Assembly (NCBI RefSeq): GCF_011045165.1
Contig: NZ_JAAKZI010000005.1
Location: forward strand, 62,001 to 126,000
Source: Arthrobacter silviterrae
GTDB lineage: Bacteria; Actinomycetota; Actinomycetes; Actinomycetales; Micrococcaceae
DNA: 64,000 bases
Direction of reading: 5' to 3'
The translations under genes and the position numbers were made by a program. Each line of letters begins with the position of its first letter. Within the stretch, counting starts at the first letter, position 1. The notes below the pieces were generated by a model. It saw only the letters and a list, made by a program, of their open reading frames with translations. It was not told the origin of the DNA and searched no databases. Positions 26,430 to 34,958 of this stretch are shown here, piece after piece.

Positions 26430-26933
26430 TTAAAAGATCAACTTGAACCCGGCGTGGGAATGCGAAAAGCCCAGCCGTTCGTAGAAGCGGTGGGCGTCGT
26501 GCCTGGCCAGGTCCGAGGTCAGCTGGACAAGCGCCGCGCCCCGCCGTCGAGCCTCATCAACGGCCCACAGAATCATGGCCGAGCCAAGCCCGTTGCCCCG
26601 CAATCCCCCATCCACCCGGACGGCCTCAATCTGCAGCCGCAGTGCACCCCCACGGGCAAGGCCGGGCAGGAAGGTGAGCTGCATGGTTGCCACGACGGCA
26701 CCATCGGCGTCGTCCACCACGCACAGCAGGTGGGCCGGGTCGGCATTGATTGCCCGGAACGCGGCCACGTAGGGCGCCCGCCGGTCCGGGGCTGCCGAAT
26801 CGACTGCAGACCGCAGCTGGTCCCGGGCCATCAGCCCAACGATGGCGCCGACGTCGGACTCCGCCGCCCGCCGCAGCCGGAATGTGCGGCCTGCGAGCGC
26901 GAACTCTGCCAATATCTTGATCTCCTGGTTCAT
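26430..26933 (-). CDS. GNAT family N-acetyltransferase
   Basis: A 167-residue GCN5-type acyltransferase. The acetyl-CoA loop is IEAVRVDGGLRGNGLGSAMILWA (about 104-126, RGNGLGS being the Q/RxxGxG/A motif) and FYERLGFSHSHAGFKL is the C-terminal strand. The substrate is unknown; an amine or peptide N-terminus is usual. It is divergent from the membrane protein/GntR operon, with the tandem operators at 26976-27030 in the gap, so the regulator might affect both sides. The 267-bp gap downstream to the HNH gene holds only a 6-bp hairpin (26211-26229). Confidence 0.9.
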   Translation of the reverse strand: MNQEIKILAEFALAGRTFRLRRAAESDVGAIVGLMARDQLRSAVDSAAPDRRAPYVAAFRAINADPAHLLCVVDDADGAVVATMQLTFLPGLARGGALRLQIEAVRVDGGLRGNGLGSAMILWAVDEARRRGAALVQLTSDLARHDAHRFYERLGFSHSHAGFKLIF

Positions 26934-26975
26934 GGCCCCATCCTTTCAGGTCCACGCAGCGGCGGCCGGAGCACG

Positions 26976-26997
26976 GTGTATCAAACAATTGACACAC
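26976..26997. promoter_or_regulatory. Operator O1, 22-bp palindrome (GntR/YtrA site candidate)
   Basis: Arms GTGTATCAA and TTGACACAC flank the 4-nt spacer ACAA (8 of 9 arm positions symmetric). It is related in sequence to O2 33 bp downstream. It contains the promoter -35 TTGACA at 26989-26994. Confidence 0.7.
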
Positions 26998-27017
26998 GCA
27001 GCATTCCTGTGTATCAA
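26989..27017 (+). promoter_or_regulatory. Promoter of the membrane protein-gntR operon
   Basis: A perfect -35 TTGACA (26989-26994), a 17-bp spacer and a -10-like TATCAA (27012-27017). The -35 lies inside O1 and the -10 inside O2, so a repressor on either site would block polymerase. GAAGGAAG, 5 nt before the ATG at 27044, is the ribosome binding site. Confidence 0.65.
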
Positions 27018-27030
27018 TTGTCTAATACAC
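27009..27030. promoter_or_regulatory. Operator O2, 22-bp palindrome (GntR/YtrA site candidate)
   Basis: Arms GTGTATCAA and CTAATACAC flank TTGT (7 of 9 arm positions symmetric). Its reverse complement matches O1 at 19 of 22 positions. The centre-to-centre distance to O1 is 33 bp, about three helical turns, which places both on the same DNA face. Confidence 0.7.
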
Positions 27031-27043
27031 GAAGGAAGTTTCC

Positions 27044-28030
27044 ATGAGCCACCTGCTTGTCCTGTTCCTCTCATCCGCCCTGGCAGTTTTGGTCATCTCC
27101 TCCGCAGCGCGTTGGATATCCAGCAAAAGGCCGGCACGGTCCATCCCGGCCGGCTCCGGCCCTGCGTCGAAGTCAAGCGAGAACCGGGCCATGCTCTTTG
27201 CCCAGCTTCGGGCCCTCGCATCCATCGCATTTGCCGTGGTCCTGTTCCTCGCCTTGCTCCGCGCATCCATTGCCTTCACCGGCCAGGTGGGTCTCCCCCT
27301 GGCTCTGACGGCGGGGTTGTCGGCGAGCGGAGGCCTGCTGCTGTACTCCTCGCTTCCGGCGCCAATGCCCCCACGGACCGGAGCGGCTAACGCCAGTCTG
27401 GTGCCCCGGAAGCCGTGGTCCTTTGGCCCGCGCCGGTCATTCCTGGTCCCCGCGGCCATCGCCGTTTGCTACGTTGGCCTGCTCGTTGCCACCGGGCTGA
27501 CTTCATCCCCGGACGAACTGGGCCGGTACCGCCTTATTCGCCTGGCCGACGGCGCCCACAGCACGTCGGCCGGTCCCTACCCGGGCTGGTTCTACGGTGT
27601 GCCGCTCATGCTGGTCACAGTGGCCCTGGCCGGTTCGGCATGTCTGGCCCTGCGCAGAATCTCCTCCACACCGTCGCTGCCGGATCCCCGCATGGCTGCA
27701 TTGGACATGCGGTGGCGGGAAATCTCCACCCGGGTGGTGGTCCGGCTGGGGACGGGGGCCCTGCTTGGCTACGCCGGCGGCACGGCGCTGCTGGCCGGAC
27801 AGGCAGTGGCCGTCGCCGCGGCAAACTTCAACCAGTCCGGCCACGGCCCGCTCCAGCCCCTCTTCGCGGTGGGCTTTGCGGTTGCCGTTGCCGGGCCTGT
27901 GCTGGTCGTGGCGGGGGCCTTCCTGATATTCCTCGCCGCAAAGGCTGCCTTCACCATCCGCTCCTCCGCACGCCACGCACTGGCAAAACCGGCTGACCAG
28001 GCGCCAACAAGCCAGGGAGCAGGGGCGTGA
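27044..28030 (+). CDS. Multi-pass membrane protein of unknown function, partner of GntR/YtrA regulator
   Basis: A 328-residue protein that I do not recognise as a named family. It has about seven hydrophobic helices (about 3-20, 63-80, 85-102, 144-162, 185-204, 233-255, 265-298), consistent with an integral membrane protein, and a short Ala/Gln-rich cytoplasmic tail. No catalytic motif is visible. Its end overlaps the start of a YtrA-type GntR gene, and two operators sit just upstream. YtrA regulators usually control ABC exporters or membrane proteins that respond to envelope stress; no ATPase is encoded next to it. An envelope-related role is inference. Confidence 0.8.
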   Translation: MSHLLVLFLSSALAVLVISSAARWISSKRPARSIPAGSGPASKSSENRAMLFAQLRALASIAFAVVLFLALLRASIAFTGQVGLPLALTAGLSASGGLLLYSSLPAPMPPRTGAANASLVPRKPWSFGPRRSFLVPAAIAVCYVGLLVATGLTSSPDELGRYRLIRLADGAHSTSAGPYPGWFYGVPLMLVTVALAGSACLALRRISSTPSLPDPRMAALDMRWREISTRVVVRLGTGALLGYAGGTALLAGQAVAVAAANFNQSGHGPLQPLFAVGFAVAVAGPVLVVAGAFLIFLAAKAAFTIRSSARHALAKPADQAPTSQGAGA

Positions 28031-28380
28031 TCACCCTTGACGAGGCCAGCCCCATTCCCCCGTTTGAGCAAATCAGGGAGCAAATCGGCGACCTCATCCG
28101 CGCCGGTGAGCTGGGTCCCGGCCAGCGCTTGCCGTCCATCCGCCAACTGGCGGGCGACCTCCGCGTTGCGGCCGGCACCGTGGCGCGCGCATACTCCGAA
28201 CTGGAGACGGCCGGGCTGATCCAGACCAGCCGGGCCACGGGGGCCAGGGTTCGCGACGGGCAGGGGCTGGCCGGGGACATGCGGCGGGCCGCCATGCAGT
28301 TCGTGGCAACCGCCCAGGGAAATTCACTCTCCCTTGAGGACGCCCTGGGCGCCATCCGTTCGCAATGGCGCCAGGAGTAA
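28027..28380 (+). CDS. GntR family transcriptional regulator, YtrA subfamily
   Basis: A short 117-residue GntR protein: winged helix at about 10-78 (IREQIGDLIRAGELGPGQRLPSIRQLAGDL ... VARAYSELETAGLI) and only a brief C-terminal dimerisation helix. This is the layout of the YtrA subfamily, which lacks a large ligand domain. GTG or ATG-type coupling: its start overlaps the end of the membrane protein gene by four bases. It is the best candidate to bind the two palindromes at 26976-27030 and repress its own operon. Confidence 0.92.
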   Translation: MITLDEASPIPPFEQIREQIGDLIRAGELGPGQRLPSIRQLAGDLRVAAGTVARAYSELETAGLIQTSRATGARVRDGQGLAGDMRRAAMQFVATAQGNSLSLEDALGAIRSQWRQE

Positions 28381-28443
28381 CGCCACACGGCCTCAACCCG
28401 CCCGGCAGGCCAACTCCGATAACGGCATAAACTGGGTGGCACC

Positions 28444-31400
28444 ATGACTTTCACTATCACCTACCCCGCCGCGCTTCCGGTCTCGGAACGCCGCGACGAC
28501 CTCATGGCCGCCATTGCCGCCAACCAGGTCACCATCATCGCCGGCGAAACCGGTTCGGGAAAGACCACCCAGATCCCCAAAATGTGCGTGGAGCTTGGCC
28601 TGGCCGAGAAGGGCCTGATCGGCCACACGCAGCCGCGCCGCCTTGCCGCGCGCACCGTGGCGGAGCGCATCGCCAGCGAACTCGACGTCAAGATCGGCGA
28701 GGAGGTGGGCTTCCAGGTCCGCTTCACCGGCCACGTGGGCCCGCAGACCAAGATCAAGCTCATGACCGACGGCATCCTGCTCGCCGAAATCCAGCGTGAC
28801 AAGCTGCTGCGGAAATACTCCGTCATCATCATCGACGAGGCCCACGAACGTTCCCTGAACATCGACTTCATCCTCGGCTACCTGCGCCAAATCCTGCCCA
28901 AGCGCCCGGATCTAAAGGTCATCATCACCTCGGCCACGATCGACCCGGAGCGCTTCGCCGCCCACTTCGCCTCCCCCGAGGGCCCCGCCCCCATCATGGA
29001 GGTCTCAGGGCGCACCTTCCCCGTCGAGATCCGATACCGCCCGCTGTCCGGGCCCGCCAACGGCTCCGAAGAGGACATGGACGACGACGGCGAAGCCGGC
29101 TTGGGTGCCGACCGGAACCGACACGGCGGGAACCGGGAGGACGGCGGCAACAGTGAGGAGGACCGCGACCCGCTCGACGCCGTGTGCGACGCCGTGGATG
29201 AACTGTCCAAGGAGGCCCCCGGGGACATCCTGATCTTCTTCTCCGGCGAGCGCGAGATCCGGGACGCCGCGGACGCACTGCACGGCCGTGTTAAAACAAA
29301 CCCCCGCCTGCGCAATGCCGAAATCCTGCCGCTTTTCGCCCGGTTGTCGCTGGCCGAGCAGCACGCCGTGTTCACCCCCGGCTCGCGGCGGCGGATTGTG
29401 CTGGCCACCAACGTGGCGGAAACGTCCCTGACTGTCCCCGGCATCAAGTACGTCATCGATCCGGGCACGGCCCGCATTTCCCGCTATTCACACCGGACCA
29501 AGGTGCAGCGCCTGCCCATTGAGCGGGTCTCGCAGGCCTCGGCGAACCAGCGCTCGGGGCGTTGCGGCCGCGTTTCGGACGGGATTTGCATCCGCCTGTA
29601 TTCGGAAGAAGACTTCAACGCCCGCAGCGAGTTCACCGACCCGGAAATCCTGCGCACCAACCTGGCCGCCGTCATCCTGCAAATGACGGCGATGGGCGTG
29701 GCCCGGGGCCCCAAGGACGTGGAGCAGTTCCCTTTCGTCCAGCCGCCGGACTCCCGGGCCATCACCGACGGGATCACGCTGCTGCGCGAACTCGGCGCCG
29801 TGAACGCCCAAGGCGCGATCACCGCCGTCGGACGCCAACTCTCGCAGCTCCCGGTGGACCCGCGGCTGGGACGGATGATCGTGGAAGCCGCGAAGCGCGG
29901 CGTGGCCGCGGAGGTCATGGTCCTCGCCGCTGCCCTGACCATCCAGGACCCCCGCGAGCGCCCCACGGACAAGCAGCAGCTGGCGCAGGAAAAGCACAGG
30001 CGCTTCCAGGACGAAAACTCTGATTTCACCGGCTTCCTTAACTTGTGGCGCTACATAAGGGAGAAGCAGAACGAGCTGTCCTCGAGTGCGTTCCGGCGCC
30101 TGTGCAAGGCCGAGTTCATCAACTACCTGCGCGTGCGTGAATGGCAGGATTTGTTCACCCAACTCAAGCAAATGGGCAAGTCGCTGGACATCAAGGTGTC
30201 CGGCAATGACATTGACCCGGTGGCCAACCACGACGCCATCCACATGTCGCTGCTGACCGGGCTGCTGAGCCACATCGGCCTGTACGACCAGCGCAAGCGC
30301 GAATACGCCGGCGCGCGCGGCACCAAGTTCATGGTGTTCCCGGGCTCGGCGCTGTTCAAGAAGTCGCCGGACTGGGTCATGGCGGCCGAGCTCGTGGAAA
30401 CCTCCCGCCTGTGGGCGCGCGTGGCCGCCAAGTTCGACCCGCTCTGGGCCGAACAGGTGGCCCCTGAGCTGGTCAAGCGCACGTACAGTGAGCCCCACTG
30501 GTCCAAGAAAATGGGCTCGGTCATGGCACACGAAAAGGTCACCCTGTACGGGGTGCCGATCGTGCCGGACCGGCGCATCCACTATGGCCGCATTGACCCG
30601 GAACTCAGCCGGGAGCTGTTCATCCGCCATGCCCTGGTCGAGGGCGACTGGCACACCAACCACAAGTTCTTCCACCGCAACCAGGCCCTGCTGGCCGAGG
30701 TGGAGGAGCTGGAAACCCGCATGCGCCGCCGCGACCTGCGCGTGGACGACGAGGCGCTGTTTGAGTTCTACGACGGGCGCGTGGGCGGCGAGGTTGTCTC
30801 GGAACGGCACTTCGACAAGTGGTGGAAGGATGCGCGGCACCAAAACCCTGCCCTCCTGGACTTTGACGCGCACGTGGTCATGGTCGAGGAGCCTTCGCTG
30901 GATGAGGCCGCCTTCCCGAAGACCTGGACCGAGGGCGAGTTTGAGCTGCCCCTGTCCTACGAATTCCATCCCACCGCGCCGGGTGCCGCCCCGAACCCAT
31001 CCGACGGCGTGACCGTCCAGGTGCCGCTGCTGTTCCTGAACCAGTTGCATGAGGCGCCGTTCCGGTGGCAGATTCCGGGACTGCGGGCGGAGCTGGTCAC
31101 CGCGCTGATCAAGTCGCTGCCCAAGGCCGTGCGCAAAAACTTCATCCCCGCCCCGGACGTGGGGCGGCAGGCTGCCGCGGCCCTGGCCGCGGACTTTGAC
31201 CCGGCCGCGGACCTGCTGGAGCCGTCCTTGGAGCTGGCGCTGCGCCGGATCAAGGGGCACATCATCCCGCCCGGATCGTGGAACTGGGACGCCGTGCCGT
31301 CGCACTTGAGAATGACGTTCTCCGTGGTGGACAAGAATGCCCGGATATTGGAGGAGGGCCAGAATCTCTCCGACCTCCAGGCCAAGCTGGCCGGGGCCAC

Positions 31401-32469
31401 CCGCCGCGCCATTGCCGAATCACTCGGCGCCACACCCAAAACCACCCAGGCCGGGCGGGCGCCGCTGGCTGCACCCGCAGCCGGATCGAATGGCAAGGGC
31501 AGGCCAGCGCCCGCCAACGGAACCCCGGCGGCAGGCAGGGCAACAGCGGGAGGCGCGTCCCCGGCGTCGAACATCCCGGGCAACTCCGCCGACGCCGCAG
31601 GCATCCAGGAACGCTCAGGCATCACCGGCTGGGATTTGGGCTCGCTGCCGCGCGAGGTCAAACGGCTCGTGGGCGGGCACACCGTCACGGGCTACCCGGC
31701 GCTCGTGGACGAGGGCGCCACGGCCGGGATCCGCGTGTTCCAGCGCCAAGACGTGGCGGATTTGGCCATGCGCGCAGGCGTCATCCGGCTGCTGGCGCTG
31801 CGGGTGCCGTCGCCGGACCGGTACGTGCTGGACCACCTGAGCAACACCGAGAAGCTCACGTTCAGCCAAAACCCGCACGGCTCCGTCACCGAGCTGATTG
31901 CCGACTGCACCCTCGCCACGATTGACAAGCTCACGCCGGCCGCGCTGCCCTGGAACCAAAAGGACTTTGACGCGCTGTACGAAACCGTGCGCGCCGAGCT
32001 CATCGACACGGTGTTCTCGGTGACGGCCGTGGTGGAAAAGGTGCTGGCGTCGAAGCTGCGCATCGACAAGGCGCTTCGTTCCACCAGCAGCCTGCCGCTG
32101 ATCAGCGCCCTGAACGACATCAAGCAGCAGCTGGACCTGCTGGTGTATCCCGGCTTTGTGGCGAAAACGGGATTTGCCCAGCTCAGCCAGCTGCCGCGGT
32201 ACCTGGCTGCCATTGAACGCCGGCTGGAGAAGCTGCCCTCCAACGTGGCGCGGGACGGGCAGTCGATGGCCGCCGTGCAGCGGCTGGAGGACGAGTACGA
32301 CGACGCCATGGCGGCGCTGCTGCCGGGCCAGCGGTCCACGGCGGGGCTGGAGCATGTGCGCTGGATGATTGAGGAACTGCGGGTCAGCCTGTTCGCGGTG
32401 GAGCTGGGGACGGCCTATTCGGTGTCGGAAAAGCGCATCCGCGTGGCCCTGTCAAAGGCGATGGCCTGA
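28444..32469 (+). CDS. hrpA: ATP-dependent RNA helicase HrpA
   Basis: A 1341-residue DEAH-box helicase. GETGSGKTTQIPK (Walker A, about 34-46), IIIDEAHERSLN (DEAH at about 131), TSATID and QRSGRCGR (motif VI) are in order. HA2/OB-fold and the long DUF3418 C-terminal region follow. Two low-complexity inserts stand out: an acidic Asp/Glu/Gly-rich loop near 205-240 and an Ala/Gly/Pro-rich stretch near 1005-1055. HrpA unwinds RNA and acts on stalled ribosomes/mRNA in E. coli. It starts 63 bp after gntR; GGGTGG precedes the ATG. It converges with the protease gene across a repeat. Confidence 0.96.
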   Translation: MTFTITYPAALPVSERRDDLMAAIAANQVTIIAGETGSGKTTQIPKMCVELGLAEKGLIGHTQPRRLAARTVAERIASELDVKIGEEVGFQVRFTGHVGPQTKIKLMTDGILLAEIQRDKLLRKYSVIIIDEAHERSLNIDFILGYLRQILPKRPDLKVIITSATIDPERFAAHFASPEGPAPIMEVSGRTFPVEIRYRPLSGPANGSEEDMDDDGEAGLGADRNRHGGNREDGGNSEEDRDPLDAVCDAVDELSKEAPGDILIFFSGEREIRDAADALHGRVKTNPRLRNAEILPLFARLSLAEQHAVFTPGSRRRIVLATNVAETSLTVPGIKYVIDPGTARISRYSHRTKVQRLPIERVSQASANQRSGRCGRVSDGICIRLYSEEDFNARSEFTDPEILRTNLAAVILQMTAMGVARGPKDVEQFPFVQPPDSRAITDGITLLRELGAVNAQGAITAVGRQLSQLPVDPRLGRMIVEAAKRGVAAEVMVLAAALTIQDPRERPTDKQQLAQEKHRRFQDENSDFTGFLNLWRYIREKQNELSSSAFRRLCKAEFINYLRVREWQDLFTQLKQMGKSLDIKVSGNDIDPVANHDAIHMSLLTGLLSHIGLYDQRKREYAGARGTKFMVFPGSALFKKSPDWVMAAELVETSRLWARVAAKFDPLWAEQVAPELVKRTYSEPHWSKKMGSVMAHEKVTLYGVPIVPDRRIHYGRIDPELSRELFIRHALVEGDWHTNHKFFHRNQALLAEVEELETRMRRRDLRVDDEALFEFYDGRVGGEVVSERHFDKWWKDARHQNPALLDFDAHVVMVEEPSLDEAAFPKTWTEGEFELPLSYEFHPTAPGAAPNPSDGVTVQVPLLFLNQLHEAPFRWQIPGLRAELVTALIKSLPKAVRKNFIPAPDVGRQAAAALAADFDPAADLLEPSLELALRRIKGHIIPPGSWNWDAVPSHLRMTFSVVDKNARILEEGQNLSDLQAKLAGATRRAIAESLGATPKTTQAGRAPLAAPAAGSNGKGRPAPANGTPAAGRATAGGASPASNIPGNSADAAGIQERSGITGWDLGSLPREVKRLVGGHTVTGYPALVDEGATAGIRVFQRQDVADLAMRAGVIRLLALRVPSPDRYVLDHLSNTEKLTFSQNPHGSVTELIADCTLATIDKLTPAALPWNQKDFDALYETVRAELIDTVFSVTAVVEKVLASKLRIDKALRSTSSLPLISALNDIKQQLDLLVYPGFVAKTGFAQLSQLPRYLAAIERRLEKLPSNVARDGQSMAAVQRLEDEYDDAMAALLPGQRSTAGLEHVRWMIEELRVSLFAVELGTAYSVSEKRIRVALSKAMA

Positions 32470-32510
32470 CGAGGACGCCGCCCCGACGCCTCCCCGCCTC
32501 CCCGTCTCCC

Positions 32511-32595
32511 CGACGCTCGGTTGCAATCGGGGGTGTTTTCACCGACGCTCCCTCATCAAAAAGGGGTGTTTTCACCAACGCTCCCTCCAGAAATG
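32511..32595. repeat. Intergenic 32/33-bp repeat, forward copies
   Basis: Two full units and one partial unit beginning (C)GACGCTC or CAACGCTC at about 32511, 32543 and 32576. Each full unit ends in GGGGTGTTTTCAC. The first unit (GACGCTCGGTTGCAATCGGG) matches the inverted copies at 34429-34517 almost base for base. It fills the gap between the convergent hrpA and protease genes and has no coding potential. Confidence 0.75.
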
Positions 32596-32600
32596 CAGTC

Positions 32601-33638
32601 CTAGTGATTGGGGAAGCACTTCCCTTGCCCCAGCGTCGCGAGGCCGGCAAGGTCACCGGCCGCGTAGCTTGCGACTCCTGGCTGCGCAGTTTCGTACATC
32701 AGCTGTGTGGGGTCCCCTACATGTCCCAGCCCAAGGACGTGGCCCAGTTCGTGTTTGACGACGGCCGTCACCAACGCGGGACCATTTAGTCTCGTCATCA
32801 ATTCGCCCAGGGCGGTTGCGTTGAGCTGGACATCCCCAGTGACGAAGACCCGGCTCCCCGAGTCGCCGACTATTGCCTGGCTGCCGCCAAGTCCGGCAAT
32901 GTTCTTGGCCCCGGGAACTGCACTTGGGGCAAATTGCGGCTGCTCGTCAGTCGTTTCCCAAACGATCAGCACGGGCGCCCAGCGCTTTCCGTAACGGTCC
33001 GGCTGGTACGCGTTCCTGTCCTTGGAGTAGCCCTCCGTAGTGTCGCCGTCGTCAATGAACGTTAGCCCGCTTGCCTTAGACGCTGCGGCCACTGCCTGCG
33101 TGATGAGTTGGCGTGCGCCTGAAGGCGCGTGGTCGGGTCGGGTCACAAAGTGGATGGGCCGGCAGGGGTCGTAGGCAACGAAGCGGCTTTTGGAATCCCC
33201 ATCGATATAGACATAGGAACTGCTCGACGGCGACATCTCGGCGGGATGCCCAAGCGGCTGCTTCTGCGCCTCAACGCCGCGCGGCGGGTACCCTGCACGC
33301 CAGGTGGACGCAGGCCCGACGCCGGATTGCGGAGCGGAGAACTGTTCCCCGGCAATGGCCGTTGTGGCGTCGCGGAGCAGGCCCGGGAACGCGTAATAGG
33401 TGACAATAAGCGCTACCGCCAGAACTAAACAAATGGTGCGCAGCAGGCGTGGCGCCCTGCCTCGTGAACGGCGGGGCTCACGCTTCTTTCGCCGCGGCCC
33501 CGGTAGAGGGCCTGCGGCTTTGTCGAATCCTGCCCGGGCGGCGAGACCGGAAGCCTCTTCGTCGAGGACCCATTGGGGCACCCGGCCGGAGGCGGACCGG
33601 CGCAGGTCCCTGCGGGGTTCGGGCTGGTCCGCCGTCAA
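32601..33638 (-). CDS. Membrane-anchored metzincin-type zinc metalloprotease
   Basis: From the TTG at 33638 (GGAGG 5 nt upstream) the protein has 345 residues; a TTG at 33680 would add 14 without a ribosome binding site. A basic cytoplasmic N-terminus (about 1-64) and one helix (LLRTICLVLAVALIVTYYAF, about 65-84) anchor it with the protease outside. HELGHVLGLGH at 296-306 is the HExxHxxGxxH zinc site of metzincins, and LMY seven residues later fits the Met-turn. The catalytic region resembles matrixins. The substrate is unknown. It is flanked by the intergenic repeats and lies next to a small kinase gene. Confidence 0.85.
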   Translation of the reverse strand: MTADQPEPRRDLRRSASGRVPQWVLDEEASGLAARAGFDKAAGPLPGPRRKKREPRRSRGRAPRLLRTICLVLAVALIVTYYAFPGLLRDATTAIAGEQFSAPQSGVGPASTWRAGYPPRGVEAQKQPLGHPAEMSPSSSSYVYIDGDSKSRFVAYDPCRPIHFVTRPDHAPSGARQLITQAVAAASKASGLTFIDDGDTTEGYSKDRNAYQPDRYGKRWAPVLIVWETTDEQPQFAPSAVPGAKNIAGLGGSQAIVGDSGSRVFVTGDVQLNATALGELMTRLNGPALVTAVVKHELGHVLGLGHVGDPTQLMYETAQPGVASYAAGDLAGLATLGQGKCFPNH

Positions 33639-33731
33639 GGGGACCTCCGGACATGGAGGTTTTCCCTGGCTGCCAGCCAATAAGTTTCCACGGTGCGGTC
33701 CCCCCCTGCCACGAAGTGCATTGGCAGAATG

Positions 33732-34394
33732 CTAGCCCACAATTGGCGCCAGCGGGTCAGTGTTGTCCACCACCCGCGTGGCACGGAGCCAAGGTTTGGA
33801 GTCGGCAAAATAAAGCCGCTGCCCTTCGATGTAGCGCCGCATCCCCGGGTGGCCGGGGTCCCGCGGGGTGCCGTCCCGGACGGCCATTCGCCGGGCTGTT
33901 TCTGTGAACGGCACGTCCAGGAACACCGAATAGGCCCACCGCCACGCCAACTCGCGGCGGTGCAGGAACATGCCTTCAACAATGCAAACGGAACCGGGGC
34001 GGGCCTGCACCAGGGGCGAATCCACGGCGGCGTTGCGCCGGTGGTCCGTGGCCGCGGCCCGGTAGCCGCCGTCGCCCCCTGGACCAAAAGGAATCAGGAC
34101 GTCCCGCTCCAGGGCCGAATAGTCATAACTGTCCAGCCAGAAGCCAACAGGGGAGTCCCTGCCCCGGCAGTGGCGCACAGCGCGCAAATTGAGAAAGTCG
34201 TCCGCGTGGATAAGCACCACAGGGTGTCCGAGCGCTGACAGGGCTTCCGCATACGCCGCCGCAAAAGTAGACTTTCCGCTCCCGTCAACACCGTCGACGG
34301 CAACCAAGGTGAAACCTTCCGGCTTGATGGGCGTTTCCGCTGCCAAGTGCCGCAACAGCAATGCCAGGACCGTCCCCACTACAGCCCCTTCCAT
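33732..34394 (-). CDS. P-loop nucleoside/uridine kinase-like protein
   Basis: A 220-residue P-loop kinase. VAVDGVDGSGKSTFAAAYAEAL carries the Walker A motif at about 35-42, and VVLIHADDFLNL is the DD-F segment of the uridine kinase/pantothenate kinase group. EGMFLHRRELAW, FLDVPFTETARRM and RDG also match uridine-kinase-like proteins. The ATG at 34394 is preferred: the frame stays open to 34499, but that part is the intergenic repeat in translation. The Shine-Dalgarno sequence is poor. The substrate is probably a nucleoside or small alcohol; not proven. Confidence 0.8.
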   Translation of the reverse strand: MEGAVVGTVLALLLRHLAAETPIKPEGFTLVAVDGVDGSGKSTFAAAYAEALSALGHPVVLIHADDFLNLRAVRHCRGRDSPVGFWLDSYDYSALERDVLIPFGPGGDGGYRAAATDHRRNAAVDSPLVQARPGSVCIVEGMFLHRRELAWRWAYSVFLDVPFTETARRMAVRDGTPRDPGHPGMRRYIEGQRLYFADSKPWLRATRVVDNTDPLAPIVG

Positions 34395-34428
34395 CAACGA
34401 TCGCCGCACCTGCAGCCCAATCTTGCCA

Positions 34429-34517
34429 CTGGCAACCGAGCGTCCAAGAAAACTCCCCCGGTTGCAACCGAGCGTCCAAGAAAACTCCCCCGATTGCAAC
34501 CGAGCGTCGGGAAAAGG
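34429..34517. repeat. Intergenic 32-bp repeat, inverted copies
   Basis: Three units at exact 32-bp spacing (anchored on GCAACCGAGCGTC at 34432, 34464 and 34496). The first two continue AAGAAAACTCCCCCG; the third diverges after GCGTC into GGGAAAAGG. The reverse complement equals the first forward unit at 32511. Together the two sets bracket the protease and kinase genes in inverted orientation. Confidence 0.78.
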
Positions 34518-34520
34518 GGC

Positions 34521-34949
34521 CTAGGATTCGGGGACGAACTCGCCGTGGCCGGCCGCACGCAGGGCCACGCGGATCTTTTCGGCGCTGGCGTCCATTGCCG
34601 CAGGGTCCGGGTTGTTGTCCACGGCCTTGAAGTCAAAATTCTCCAGTCCGTAGGCCGGGAACACGTGGACGTGCAGGTGTTCCACCTCAAAGCCGGCAAC
34701 AATCAGCCCGGCCCGGGGCGCCCCAAACGCCGAAAGCTGCGCCTGCCCGATGGTCTGGGAAACGGCCATCAGCTTCGCCACCAGCTCCGGAGCGGCGTCC
34801 GTCCACTTGTCCACCTCCAGCCGCGGCACCACCAGGGCATGCCCGTCCGTCAGGGGCCCAATGGTCAAAAAGGACACACAGGATTCGTCCTTCCAGATGA
34901 AGCGGCCGGGAATCTCGCCATTGATGATCTTGGTAAACAGCGTGCTCAC
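34521..34949 (-). CDS. HIT family protein
   Basis: A 142-residue histidine-triad nucleotide hydrolase/transferase. The N-terminus TLFTKIINGEIPGRFIWKDE and the active-site EHLHVHVFPAY (HxHxH) are typical of Hint-like proteins that cleave AMP-linked substrates. GTG start at 34949 with GGAG 6 nt upstream. The gene follows the alcohol dehydrogenase by 9 bp, so they are probably co-transcribed. Confidence 0.94.
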   Translation of the reverse strand: MSTLFTKIINGEIPGRFIWKDESCVSFLTIGPLTDGHALVVPRLEVDKWTDAAPELVAKLMAVSQTIGQAQLSAFGAPRAGLIVAGFEVEHLHVHVFPAYGLENFDFKAVDNNPDPAAMDASAEKIRVALRAAGHGEFVPES

Positions 34950-34958
34950 GAAAGGCTC

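Noticed and set aside
34395-34499. N-terminal extension of the kinase from the first ATG at 34499.
   Set aside because: The 35 extra codons are translation of the intergenic repeat and precede any kinase similarity.
32511-34517. CRISPR-like array suggested by regular 32-bp spacing of the intergenic repeats.
   Set aside because: Units are contiguous with no unique spacers and no cas genes are present.
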